A stretch of DNA of 51,895 nucleotides from an uncultured Paracoccaceae bacterium (lineage in GTDB: Bacteria; Pseudomonadota; Alphaproteobacteria; Rhodobacterales; Rhodobacteraceae). The notes below the pieces were generated by a model. The model was not told the origin of the DNA and ran no database searches. It saw nothing but the letters and a program-made list of their open reading frames with translations. Shown here one piece after another: positions 46,099 to 51,895 of the stretch. Within the stretch, counting starts at the first letter, position 1, and each line of letters opens with the position of its first letter. Location of the stretch: the NCBI GenBank assembly GCA_913043905.1, contig CAJWNQ010000012.1, forward strand, positions 1 to 51,895, given 5' to 3'. A program made the position numbers and the translations under genes.

Positions 46099-46791
46099 AT
46101 GAGTAAAATTAAAGGAATTGCTTTTGACAAAGATGGAACTTTGATCGACTTTGATGCAAGTTGGGCAGCTGGATTTAGAGCTTTAATAAATAGTATTTTT
46201 CCAAATAATATTAAACATCAAAATATTTTGGCAAATGCTGCTGGGTTTAACACAGCAACTAATAAATTTTTAGGCGGATCTATTTTTGTTAATGGTACTA
46301 CTCAAGATCTTTTAGATGTCTGGTTAAGTTTTTTTCCTGAATTAAATTCTGAGATGGTTTTAGAGAAAAGTGAGGTTGCGTTTAATCAACTAGAGCCTGT
46401 ACCTCTTTGTAATTTATATAATTTTTTATCAAAACTACGTACTCATGGATATTTTTTAGGTGTCATTACTAATGCAGCAGAAGCTCCAACATTAATACAA
46501 TTGGAAAAGCTTGGATGTTTAGATTTATTTGATAAGGTCATCGGGTGTGATAGTGGTTATGATCCCAAACCCTCTGGTAGTTCTATTTTAGGATTTTGCG
46601 ATGCAGTTGGCATAACCCCTAGTGAGGTAGCAATGGTAGGCGACAGTACTCACGATCTAAATGCAGGTCAGAATGCAGGTGTTGGTCTAAATGTTGGCGT
46701 TTTGTCTGGGCCTGCTAGCTACGAACAAATATCAGATATAGCCGATATTGTTTTGGATAATATTTTATCGTTGCATAAAGTATTAAAGTGA
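46099..46791 (+). CDS. HAD hydrolase, phosphoglycolate-phosphatase-like
   Basis: This 230-residue phosphatase has HAD motif I FDKDGTLIDFD (10-20), motif II VITNAAEAP and motif III/IV CDSGYDPKPSG then MVGDSTHDLNAG, with a helical cap between motifs I and II. Relatives are Gph-type phosphatases acting on phosphoglycolate or other small phosphates. The longer frame from 45991 lies inside the upstream gene; the ATG at 46099 directly follows its stop. Confidence 0.88.
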   Translation: MSKIKGIAFDKDGTLIDFDASWAAGFRALINSIFPNNIKHQNILANAAGFNTATNKFLGGSIFVNGTTQDLLDVWLSFFPELNSEMVLEKSEVAFNQLEPVPLCNLYNFLSKLRTHGYFLGVITNAAEAPTLIQLEKLGCLDLFDKVIGCDSGYDPKPSGSSILGFCDAVGITPSEVAMVGDSTHDLNAGQNAGVGLNVGVLSGPASYEQISDIADIVLDNILSLHKVLK

Positions 46792-46800
46792 ACACGATTT

Positions 46801-46825
46801 GAAAACGGCGTAATTAGTCGTTTTC
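46801..46825. repeat. Inverted repeat after the HAD gene
   Basis: GAAAACG (46801-46807) and CGTTTTC (46819-46825) form a 7-base perfect inverted repeat in the 88-base gap before the MttB-family gene. No T-run follows, so it may be a weak terminator or an operator of the downstream gene. Confidence 0.35.
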
Positions 46826-46879
46826 TGGCAACTCCAATACGCGTTTACTGCCATTCTATTCTTAATTGAGGTGATTAAT

Positions 46880-48433
46880 ATGGTAATTAAGCGTACGAGA
46901 GCAGGTGGACGGGCAGGCAATCAACGTAGGTCAATAAAAACTACAATTGACCAGATGTCTTGGCGCCAAGTCATTAACACTGATAGACCAACTGAGCCTC
47001 TTGATGAAGAAGGCATTCAAAATATTCATGAAGGTGTTATTAAAATTTTAGAAGATATTGGGATTGAATTCATGAATCCTGAAGCTTTGAAAATTCTCAA
47101 AAAGGGTGGCGCAAACGTAAATGGTGAAAATGTTAAAATTGGGCGTGATCTTTTAGCAGAAATGCTTTCACATACTCCGCGTGAGTTTTCGATAACACCT
47201 CGCAATCCTGAAAGAAAAATTAGGCTTGGTGGCAAAAATATGGCATTTGTTAATGTTTCATCACCACCTAATATGTGGGATTTAGAGCGTGGCAAACGTC
47301 CAGGTGACTTTGAAGGTTTTAAAGATTTTTTAAAATTAACACAGTATTTTAACTGTATACACGTTGCAGGTGGTTACCCAGTAGAGCCTGTAGATATTCA
47401 TGCATCTGTAAGACATTTGGATTGCTTATATGAAAAATTGATTCTTACAGATAAAGTTGTTCATGCCTACTCTCTTGGCAAAGAACGCGTTGAAGATGTT
47501 ATGGAAATGGTTCGGATTGCTGGTGGCTTGACGCATGAAGAATTCGAAGAACATCCTCGGATGTATACAAACATTAACTCGGTATCTCCACTTAAGCATG
47601 ATTTTCCAATGTTAGATGGTACGATCCGTTTAGCTCGACGTGGACAGCCAATCGTTGTTACGCCCTTCACCCTAGCTGGTGCTATGGCACCTGTGACCAT
47701 GTCGGGGGCTGTTACATTATCATTGGCAGAAGGATTGGCCGCAATTGTTATGATACAAATGATTCGCAAAGGATGTCCAACAATGATTGGCACATTTACT
47801 TCAAATGTTGATATGAAGTCTGGTGCTCCTGCTTTTGGTACTCCTGAGTATATGCGAGCAACCCAAATGACAGGCCAAATGGCCAGATTCTATGGGCTTC
47901 CCATGCGATCATCTGGAGTTTGTACGGCCAACGTTCCAGATGGCCAGGCCATGTGGGAGACTTCTAATTCTCTTTGGGCTGCAGTCCAGTCGGGTACTAA
48001 TTTAGTTTATCACGCAGCTGGTTGGTTGGAGGGTGGACTTATTGCTAGTCCTGAAAAGTTCATTATGGATTGTGAAATTATTCAACATATTCAACGATAT
48101 ATGGAACCATCAATTTGTGCTACAGACATAAATGATATTGCAATAAGTGCTATACGTGAAGTTGGACATTTACCGGGAGCTAATTACTTTTCAATTGAGC
48201 ACACACAAGAACGATATGTAGATGCATTTTACGCTCCATTTATATCGGATTGGACAAATTATGAGGCATGGGATTTAAACGGTGGCACGTGGACAGCAAA
48301 ACGTGCCCACAAAATGTATAAAGATATAATTAATGAATTTGAAGCCCCACCCATTGATGATGGAATTAAAGAAGAACTTAAAGAATTTGTAGCTAAACGT
48401 AAATCTGAAGGAGGTGCTCCAACAGATTTTTAA
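46880..48433 (+). CDS. MttB-superfamily (trimethylamine methyltransferase-like) methyltransferase
   Basis: This 517-residue protein is homologous to MttB over its whole length (IHEGVIKILEDIGIEFMNPE, FTLAGAMAPVTMSGAVTLSL, EYMRATQMTGQMARFYGLP). There is no in-frame amber codon, so it is a non-pyrrolysine member, like the glycine-betaine methyltransferase MtgB. Such proteins move methyl groups from quaternary amines to corrinoid proteins. No corrinoid protein gene or reductive activator lies in the window. The ATG at 46880 is chosen for its GAGGTG ribosome binding site; a GTG at 46871 is inside that site. Confidence 0.88.
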   Translation: MVIKRTRAGGRAGNQRRSIKTTIDQMSWRQVINTDRPTEPLDEEGIQNIHEGVIKILEDIGIEFMNPEALKILKKGGANVNGENVKIGRDLLAEMLSHTPREFSITPRNPERKIRLGGKNMAFVNVSSPPNMWDLERGKRPGDFEGFKDFLKLTQYFNCIHVAGGYPVEPVDIHASVRHLDCLYEKLILTDKVVHAYSLGKERVEDVMEMVRIAGGLTHEEFEEHPRMYTNINSVSPLKHDFPMLDGTIRLARRGQPIVVTPFTLAGAMAPVTMSGAVTLSLAEGLAAIVMIQMIRKGCPTMIGTFTSNVDMKSGAPAFGTPEYMRATQMTGQMARFYGLPMRSSGVCTANVPDGQAMWETSNSLWAAVQSGTNLVYHAAGWLEGGLIASPEKFIMDCEIIQHIQRYMEPSICATDINDIAISAIREVGHLPGANYFSIEHTQERYVDAFYAPFISDWTNYEAWDLNGGTWTAKRAHKMYKDIINEFEAPPIDDGIKEELKEFVAKRKSEGGAPTDF

Positions 48434-48463
48434 ACACTAAAATATAAATTCTTTTTGTTTAAA

Positions 48464-48540
48464 TGGTACCAGCGCCCCGGCTCGAACGGGGGGCCTCTTG
48501 ATCCACAATCAAGCGCTCTAACCTACTGAGCTACGCCGGC
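48464..48540 (-). tRNA. tRNA-His (GTG anticodon)
   Basis: The minus strand folds as a complete tRNA: acceptor GCCGGCG with CGCTGGT, D-arm TAGCTCAGTAGGTTAGAGC, anticodon stem CTTGA/TCAAG with loop TTGTGGA (anticodon GTG) and T-arm with TTCGAGC. The discriminator is A73 and CCA is encoded. The base before G1 is T, so there is no encoded G-1. Most bacteria have G-1 and C73; this unusual form is known from a subset of alphaproteobacteria. Confidence 0.95.
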
Positions 48541-48650
48541 ATTAAAAATCATTTATCGTAAGCATTCTCGGCTTGCAAGACCGTTCATACTTGAATTCAT
48601 GACTTTCTCTTGGTAGCGAAGTAAAAATCAAACAGATATGGCAAAATATC

Positions 48651-48839
48651 ATGAGTATTAATTCAGAAGTTGAAGTTGAAGCTAACTTACAGATAGGTCC
48701 AACGAGTGATGGTATGGTTCGATTATTTATCGAAGCAAAAGGAATCGAAGTTCCATTGGACTTTGATCCAGACGAAGCTGATGAAATTGCAGAAGAAATT
48801 AGATCTGCCGCTGCCGCTGCTCGGGCGACTTCTAGTTAA
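48651..48839 (+). CDS. DUF6324-like small acidic protein
   Basis: This 62-residue protein begins MSINSEVEVEANLQIGPTSD, contains VRLFIEAKGIEVPLDFDPDE and ends with an Ala-rich helix (EEIRSAAAAARA). It resembles the small DUF6324 family of Rhodobacterales. The function is unknown. It lies between tRNA-His and the putative 6S RNA. Confidence 0.72.
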   Translation: MSINSEVEVEANLQIGPTSDGMVRLFIEAKGIEVPLDFDPDEADEIAEEIRSAAAAARATSS

Positions 48840-48894
48840 ATATTTTAATCTTACTTTTTTTGTTTATTAATTGAACCTGCTTCTTGGTCTGGGC

Positions 48895-48924
48895 TTGTAG
48901 AATTTATGCAAATAAACTATGTTT
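48895..48924 (+). promoter_or_regulatory. ssrS: Candidate promoter of the 6S RNA
   Basis: TTGTAG (48895-48900) and TATGTT (48919-48924) are separated by 18 bases and place the start near 48931, exactly where the closing stem of the RNA begins. Confidence 0.45.
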
Positions 48925-48930
48925 TTATTT

Positions 48931-49132
48931 GGCGGGTTCTGCCCTTCTTGTGAGAAGCCCAATTTCAGTGGCCGATAAGCTTTCTTGAGGGAACTGGCTC
49001 TGTGACTTACCCTGGTATATCATATCCGGTACCCACCTGTACTACACAGGCTCCGGGAAATTAACCCCTTCCACCGTCGCGTTGAAGGCGATTGCAATGA
49101 TATCGTGTTCTAATGTGGGCCCGCCGCTTTTT
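48931..49132 (+). ncRNA. ssrS: Putative 6S RNA
   Basis: This is a GC-richer island of about 200 bases without a coding frame in AT-rich DNA. GGCGGGTTC (48931-48939) pairs with GGGCCCGCC (49117-49125) as a closing stem, and GCTTTTT follows as a terminator tail. A long internal arm ends in CCTGT-ACTAC-ACAGG (49037-49051). The length, the closed rod-like shape and the position directly before the 5-formyltetrahydrofolate cyclo-ligase gene are those of bacterial 6S RNA, which binds sigma-70 RNA polymerase in stationary phase. I see no tmRNA tag frame or SRP RNA loop motif. Confidence 0.65.
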
Positions 49133-49169
49133 GACTGTATTTGGTAATTTTCTTTGATAATATATATAT

Positions 49170-49736
49170 ATGGATGATATCAAAAATTTAAAATTAATGT
49201 GCCGTAAGGCTGCGCTTTTAGCACGCTCTAAAGCCCAAAAGATGTCTTTAGATTCAAAGGCTAATGCGCAATTAGTTACCTATTTAAAAGCGCAAAAAGA
49301 TAATTTAATAATTTCTGCTTACATGCCAATTCGTACTGAAATCTCTCCGCTAATGGCAATGGATGCTATGGTGCGCAGGGGGCGTATAGTCTGCGTGCCA
49401 GTTGTAATTGCTGATGAGAGCCCATTAGAGTTTCATCGCTGGACACCAGAATGTGAAATGATTCAAGGTGCATTTGGCGCAATGATTCCAAAAAATGCAG
49501 AAGTATTAATTCCTGATTTGGTCATAACACCACTAGCTGCGTTTGATATGAATGGTTATCGATTAGGTTATGGTGGTGGATATTATGATCGGTCATTTGC
49601 TAAGATAAAAAAAACTAAAAATGTGCAAGCTATTGGGTTTGCGTATAGTGCTCAAGAAGTGATGCTAGTTCCTAGAGAAAATACTGATTATCAGCTTAAT
49701 TCAATAATAACGGAGCAAGGTATCTTGTCCTTTTAG
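49170..49736 (+). CDS. 5-formyltetrahydrofolate cyclo-ligase
   Basis: This 188-residue ATP-dependent enzyme converts 5-formyl-THF to 5,10-methenyl-THF. It has CRKAALLARSKAQ at the N-terminus, the folate-binding YMPIRTEISP and the hallmark GYRLGYGGGYYDRSFA near residue 132. Homologues are called ygfA or fthC. It lies 38 bases behind the putative 6S RNA, the conserved ssrS-ygfA order. The leader is a TATATATATA tract with no clear ribosome binding site. Confidence 0.93.
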   Translation: MDDIKNLKLMCRKAALLARSKAQKMSLDSKANAQLVTYLKAQKDNLIISAYMPIRTEISPLMAMDAMVRRGRIVCVPVVIADESPLEFHRWTPECEMIQGAFGAMIPKNAEVLIPDLVITPLAAFDMNGYRLGYGGGYYDRSFAKIKKTKNVQAIGFAYSAQEVMLVPRENTDYQLNSIITEQGILSF

Positions 49737-49759
49737 AGTAAGGTGGTTATCGGAGTTTT

Positions 49760-50575
49760 ATGAGACTTTTATTTCTTGGTGATATTATGGGCCGGTCTGG
49801 CCGTAAAGCAATCAGTGAACGCTTAATGCGTTTACGTGATGAATGGCGCTTAGATTTTGTAGTACTAAACGGTGAGAACGCAACTGGTGGTATGGGTTTG
49901 TCAGCTGGGCATGCAAAAGCTCTACTAGAAGCTGGTGCTGACTGTATTACTCTTGGAGACCATGCTTTTGATCAGCGTGACATGTTAGCTTTTTGTGAAC
50001 AAGAACCTAGAATTGTACGCCCTCTTAATTTTGCAAAAGCTGCGCCCGGAAAAGGGGTGCGATTAATTAAAGCACAAAATGGAAAAAAAGTATTAGTTGC
50101 TCAAGCTCTAGGCCAAGTTTTTATGAAAAAACCGTTTGATGATCCGTTTTCTGCTCTAGATGCCACATTGCGAACCGCGCCAATGGGTGGCGCTGCTGAT
50201 GCAGTTATCGTTGACTTTCATGCTGAAGCTACGTCTGAAAAAGTAGCTATGGGACACTGGCTAGATGGCCGTGCATCAATGGTGATTGGCACTCACACGC
50301 ACATTCCTACCGCGGATGCGCAGATTTTGCCTCGCGGAACTGCTCATCAATCAGACGCAGGTATGTGTGGAGATTATAATAGTGTAATAGGTATGCAAAA
50401 AGATGAACCTTTACGGCGCTTTATAACTGGTATGAATAAAGAGCGCTTTATACCTGCAGTAGATGAAGCCACGCTTTGTGGCCTTTTTGTGGAAACTGAT
50501 GATTCAACTGGACTAGCCAAAGAAGTTGTACAAATTCGTAATGGTGGCCGATTGCAACAATCGGCACCCACATGA
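49760..50575 (+). CDS. ymdB: YmdB-family metallophosphoesterase
   Basis: This 271-residue protein of the YmdB family starts with LFLGDIMGRSGRKAI, followed by VLNGENATGGMG, ITLGDHAFDQ, VDFHAEATSEK, GTHTHIPTAD and GMCGDYNSVIGM, which are the metal-site segments. YmdB of Bacillus is a cyclic-nucleotide phosphodiesterase influencing multicellular behaviour. It is co-oriented with the cyclo-ligase and overlaps the DMT gene by four bases. Confidence 0.92.
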   Translation: MRLLFLGDIMGRSGRKAISERLMRLRDEWRLDFVVLNGENATGGMGLSAGHAKALLEAGADCITLGDHAFDQRDMLAFCEQEPRIVRPLNFAKAAPGKGVRLIKAQNGKKVLVAQALGQVFMKKPFDDPFSALDATLRTAPMGGAADAVIVDFHAEATSEKVAMGHWLDGRASMVIGTHTHIPTADAQILPRGTAHQSDAGMCGDYNSVIGMQKDEPLRRFITGMNKERFIPAVDEATLCGLFVETDDSTGLAKEVVQIRNGGRLQQSAPT

Positions 50576-51456
50576 AATCAAAGTCTTGGTTATTTTTTCC
50601 TCTAATACTTATTGGTGCAACTTGGGGAATGACTATACCGGCAATGAAAATTGCAGTTACTGATGGATATCCAATTTCTGGAGTTTTATTTTGGCAAGTT
50701 TTTCTAGCAGGATTTACAGCATTATTACTTTTTTTACCAAAGTATCGTGCAATTAGGTTATCTAAACGGCGCTTAATATTGTTTGCATGGATTATGGTTT
50801 TTGGATCATTACTACCTGGAGCAATCTCTTATACTGCTGCTTTCCATCTGCCAGCAGGTGTAATGGCTATAACTATAGCAATGGTGCCAATTTTTATTAT
50901 GCCAATTGCTATTCTTACAGGGCATGAGATATTTAAAAAAACTCGAGCGCTGGGTGTCTTTATGGGTGCTATTTCTATACTTTTATTAATTGGGCCAGAT
51001 GCAAGTCTACCAAACCCTGCTAAAGCAGGGTTTGTTTTATTAGCTATTTTATCGCCGCTTTGTTATGCTTTTGAAGATAATTTTGTTGCCTATTTTGGTT
51101 TGGATGGATTGACCCCTGTGGAGACTTTACTGGGTTCAGCAACAATGGGCTCAATTGTTTTAGCTGTTTTGGTTGTATGCCAAGGTTCATTTATTCCTCT
51201 TTGGCAAAATGGCTGGTCAGATGCTGATCTCGCAATACTGTTGATAGGTTTGACTACGGGTGTAGCTTACTCAGGCTTTATTTGGATAATTGGCCAGGGA
51301 GGGCCTGTTTTTGCTGGTCTTGTTGCGTATTTAGTAACTTTATTTGGTGTGCTTTGGTCAATTTTAGCTTTAGGGGAAACATATTCAGGATATATTTGGG
51401 CGGCATTTGCGATTATGTGCCTTGGAATGTTTTTAGTACGACCTCGCGAAGATTAA
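50572..51456 (+). CDS. EamA/DMT-family transporter
   Basis: This 294-residue membrane protein has ten hydrophobic segments in two EamA repeats (ATWGMTIPAMKIAV at the start of the first, SPLCYAFEDNFVAY in the second), the drug/metabolite transporter architecture. The substrate is unknown. The start codon overlaps the ymdB stop (ATGA). The gene contains an internal hairpin (51011-51034) that looks like an intrinsic terminator. Confidence 0.9.
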   Translation: MKSKSWLFFPLILIGATWGMTIPAMKIAVTDGYPISGVLFWQVFLAGFTALLLFLPKYRAIRLSKRRLILFAWIMVFGSLLPGAISYTAAFHLPAGVMAITIAMVPIFIMPIAILTGHEIFKKTRALGVFMGAISILLLIGPDASLPNPAKAGFVLLAILSPLCYAFEDNFVAYFGLDGLTPVETLLGSATMGSIVLAVLVVCQGSFIPLWQNGWSDADLAILLIGLTTGVAYSGFIWIIGQGGPVFAGLVAYLVTLFGVLWSILALGETYSGYIWAAFAIMCLGMFLVRPRED

Positions 51457-51518
51457 ACTTGAAGCTAGTTTCGGATTTTATACATTAGTGTTTATAATAA
51501 TGTAGAGAGGTAGCCTTG

Positions 51519-51895
51519 ATGCTTAGTAGTTTAATTTCAATTGAGTTTTATCCTTATATTTCGCTGATGGTTATTTTCCTTATGTTTGTTGGATTTATTA
51601 AAGAAACTTATCCTACTGAAGTGATATCTTTGAGTGGTGCAGCATTTTTTATTTTTACTGGAATATTACCATACAGTGATGCGTTAATAGTTTTTTCTAA
51701 CCCAGCACCTTGGACTATTGCAGCCATGTTTATTATCTCAGGCGCTCTTGTGCGTACGGGTGCGCTATCAAGTCTAACTAAATATGTTACCTCCAAAGGG
51801 GGAGATAACCCAAAGTTTGTACTAGGAGCTTTAGGGGTCTTTGTAGTTTTTGCGTCTGCATTTATGAACAATACTCCTGTGGTAGTGATTATGAT
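51519..51895 (+). CDS. SLC13-type permease, N-terminal part (cut by window edge)
   Basis: An ATG at 51519, preceded by GAGAGG, opens a frame that runs off the right edge (125 codons). The product is very hydrophobic, with LMVIFLMFVGFIKETYPTEV, APWTIAAMFIISGALVRTGA and the family signature MNNTPVVVIM, typical of SLC13/DASS-type or CitMHS-like permeases with or without TrkA-C domains. The substrate is unknown. Confidence 0.85.
   Translation, partial: MLSSLISIEFYPYISLMVIFLMFVGFIKETYPTEVISLSGAAFFIFTGILPYSDALIVFSNPAPWTIAAMFIISGALVRTGALSSLTKYVTSKGGDNPKFVLGALGVFVVFASAFMNNTPVVVIM

Noticed and set aside
46880-48433. Pyrrolysine-containing MttB
   Set aside because: The frame runs without an internal TAG, so no amber readthrough is implied.
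48931-49132. tmRNA, SRP RNA or RNase P RNA as alternatives for the structured region
   Set aside because: It is too short for RNase P RNA, has no tag reading frame or tRNA-like end, and lacks the conserved SRP Alu/S-domain loop sequences.
1-51895. CRISPR arrays, insertion sequences or prophage
   Set aside because: No evenly spaced repeats, transposase, integrase or phage structural motifs were seen on either strand.

Overview
The window looks like a chromosomal segment of an AT-rich (by eye), probably marine, alphaproteobacterium of the Rhodobacterales. The grounds are the nrdR-ribD-ribE-ribH-nusB gene order, a soxRSVWXYZABCD thiosulfate-oxidation cluster, a DUF6476 gene head-to-head with rluD, DUF3572, DUF983 and DUF6324 proteins, a tRNA-His lacking G-1 and carrying A73, and a putative 6S RNA in front of the 5-formyltetrahydrofolate cyclo-ligase gene. 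I see no phage, insertion sequence or CRISPR array. A low-GC roseobacter such as the NAC11-7/HTCC2255 type would fit, but that is inference.

Region 1 (1-8341) holds the start of a glutamine-synthetase-family gene, an inositol-monophosphatase-like gene coupled to a second UgpE-type permease, a complete ugpBAEC sn-glycerol-3-phosphate/glycerophosphodiester ABC importer with a divergent LysR regulator, and a decayed HAD-IIA phosphatase pseudogene. Region 2 (8403-15897) is a second Ugp-like cassette. It has a DeoR regulator behind repeated TTGTT operator-like sequences, then ATPase, binding protein, two permeases, a cytoplasmic GpdQ-type phosphodiesterase and a Na/Pi (YjbB/NptA-type) transporter. 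Together these read as import of a phosphodiester, intracellular cleavage and disposal of phosphate.

Region 3 (16032-26599) has small conserved proteins, an MsbA-like exporter, an acyl-CoA synthetase, and the leftward operon nrdR-ribD-ribE-ribH-nusB-metG. Its RibH has lost the canonical active-site His and Arg. Region 4 (26711-36500) is the sox cluster: soxR, a GlcG-like gene with a decayed partial copy, and soxS run leftward; soxVWXYZABCD and a DUF302 gene run rightward. Operator candidates lie at the soxS/soxV divergence and before soxX. soxEFGH are absent.

Region 5 (36535-51895) is mostly housekeeping: dnaG-rpoD with four GANTC sites between them, DUF6476 and rluD sharing one CATG as their two start codons, pepF, an aldo/keto reductase, DUF983, DUF3572 with a HAD phosphatase, a solo MttB-superfamily methyltransferase, tRNA-His, 6S RNA, the cyclo-ligase, ymdB, a DMT permease and the start of an SLC13-type permease cut by the window edge.
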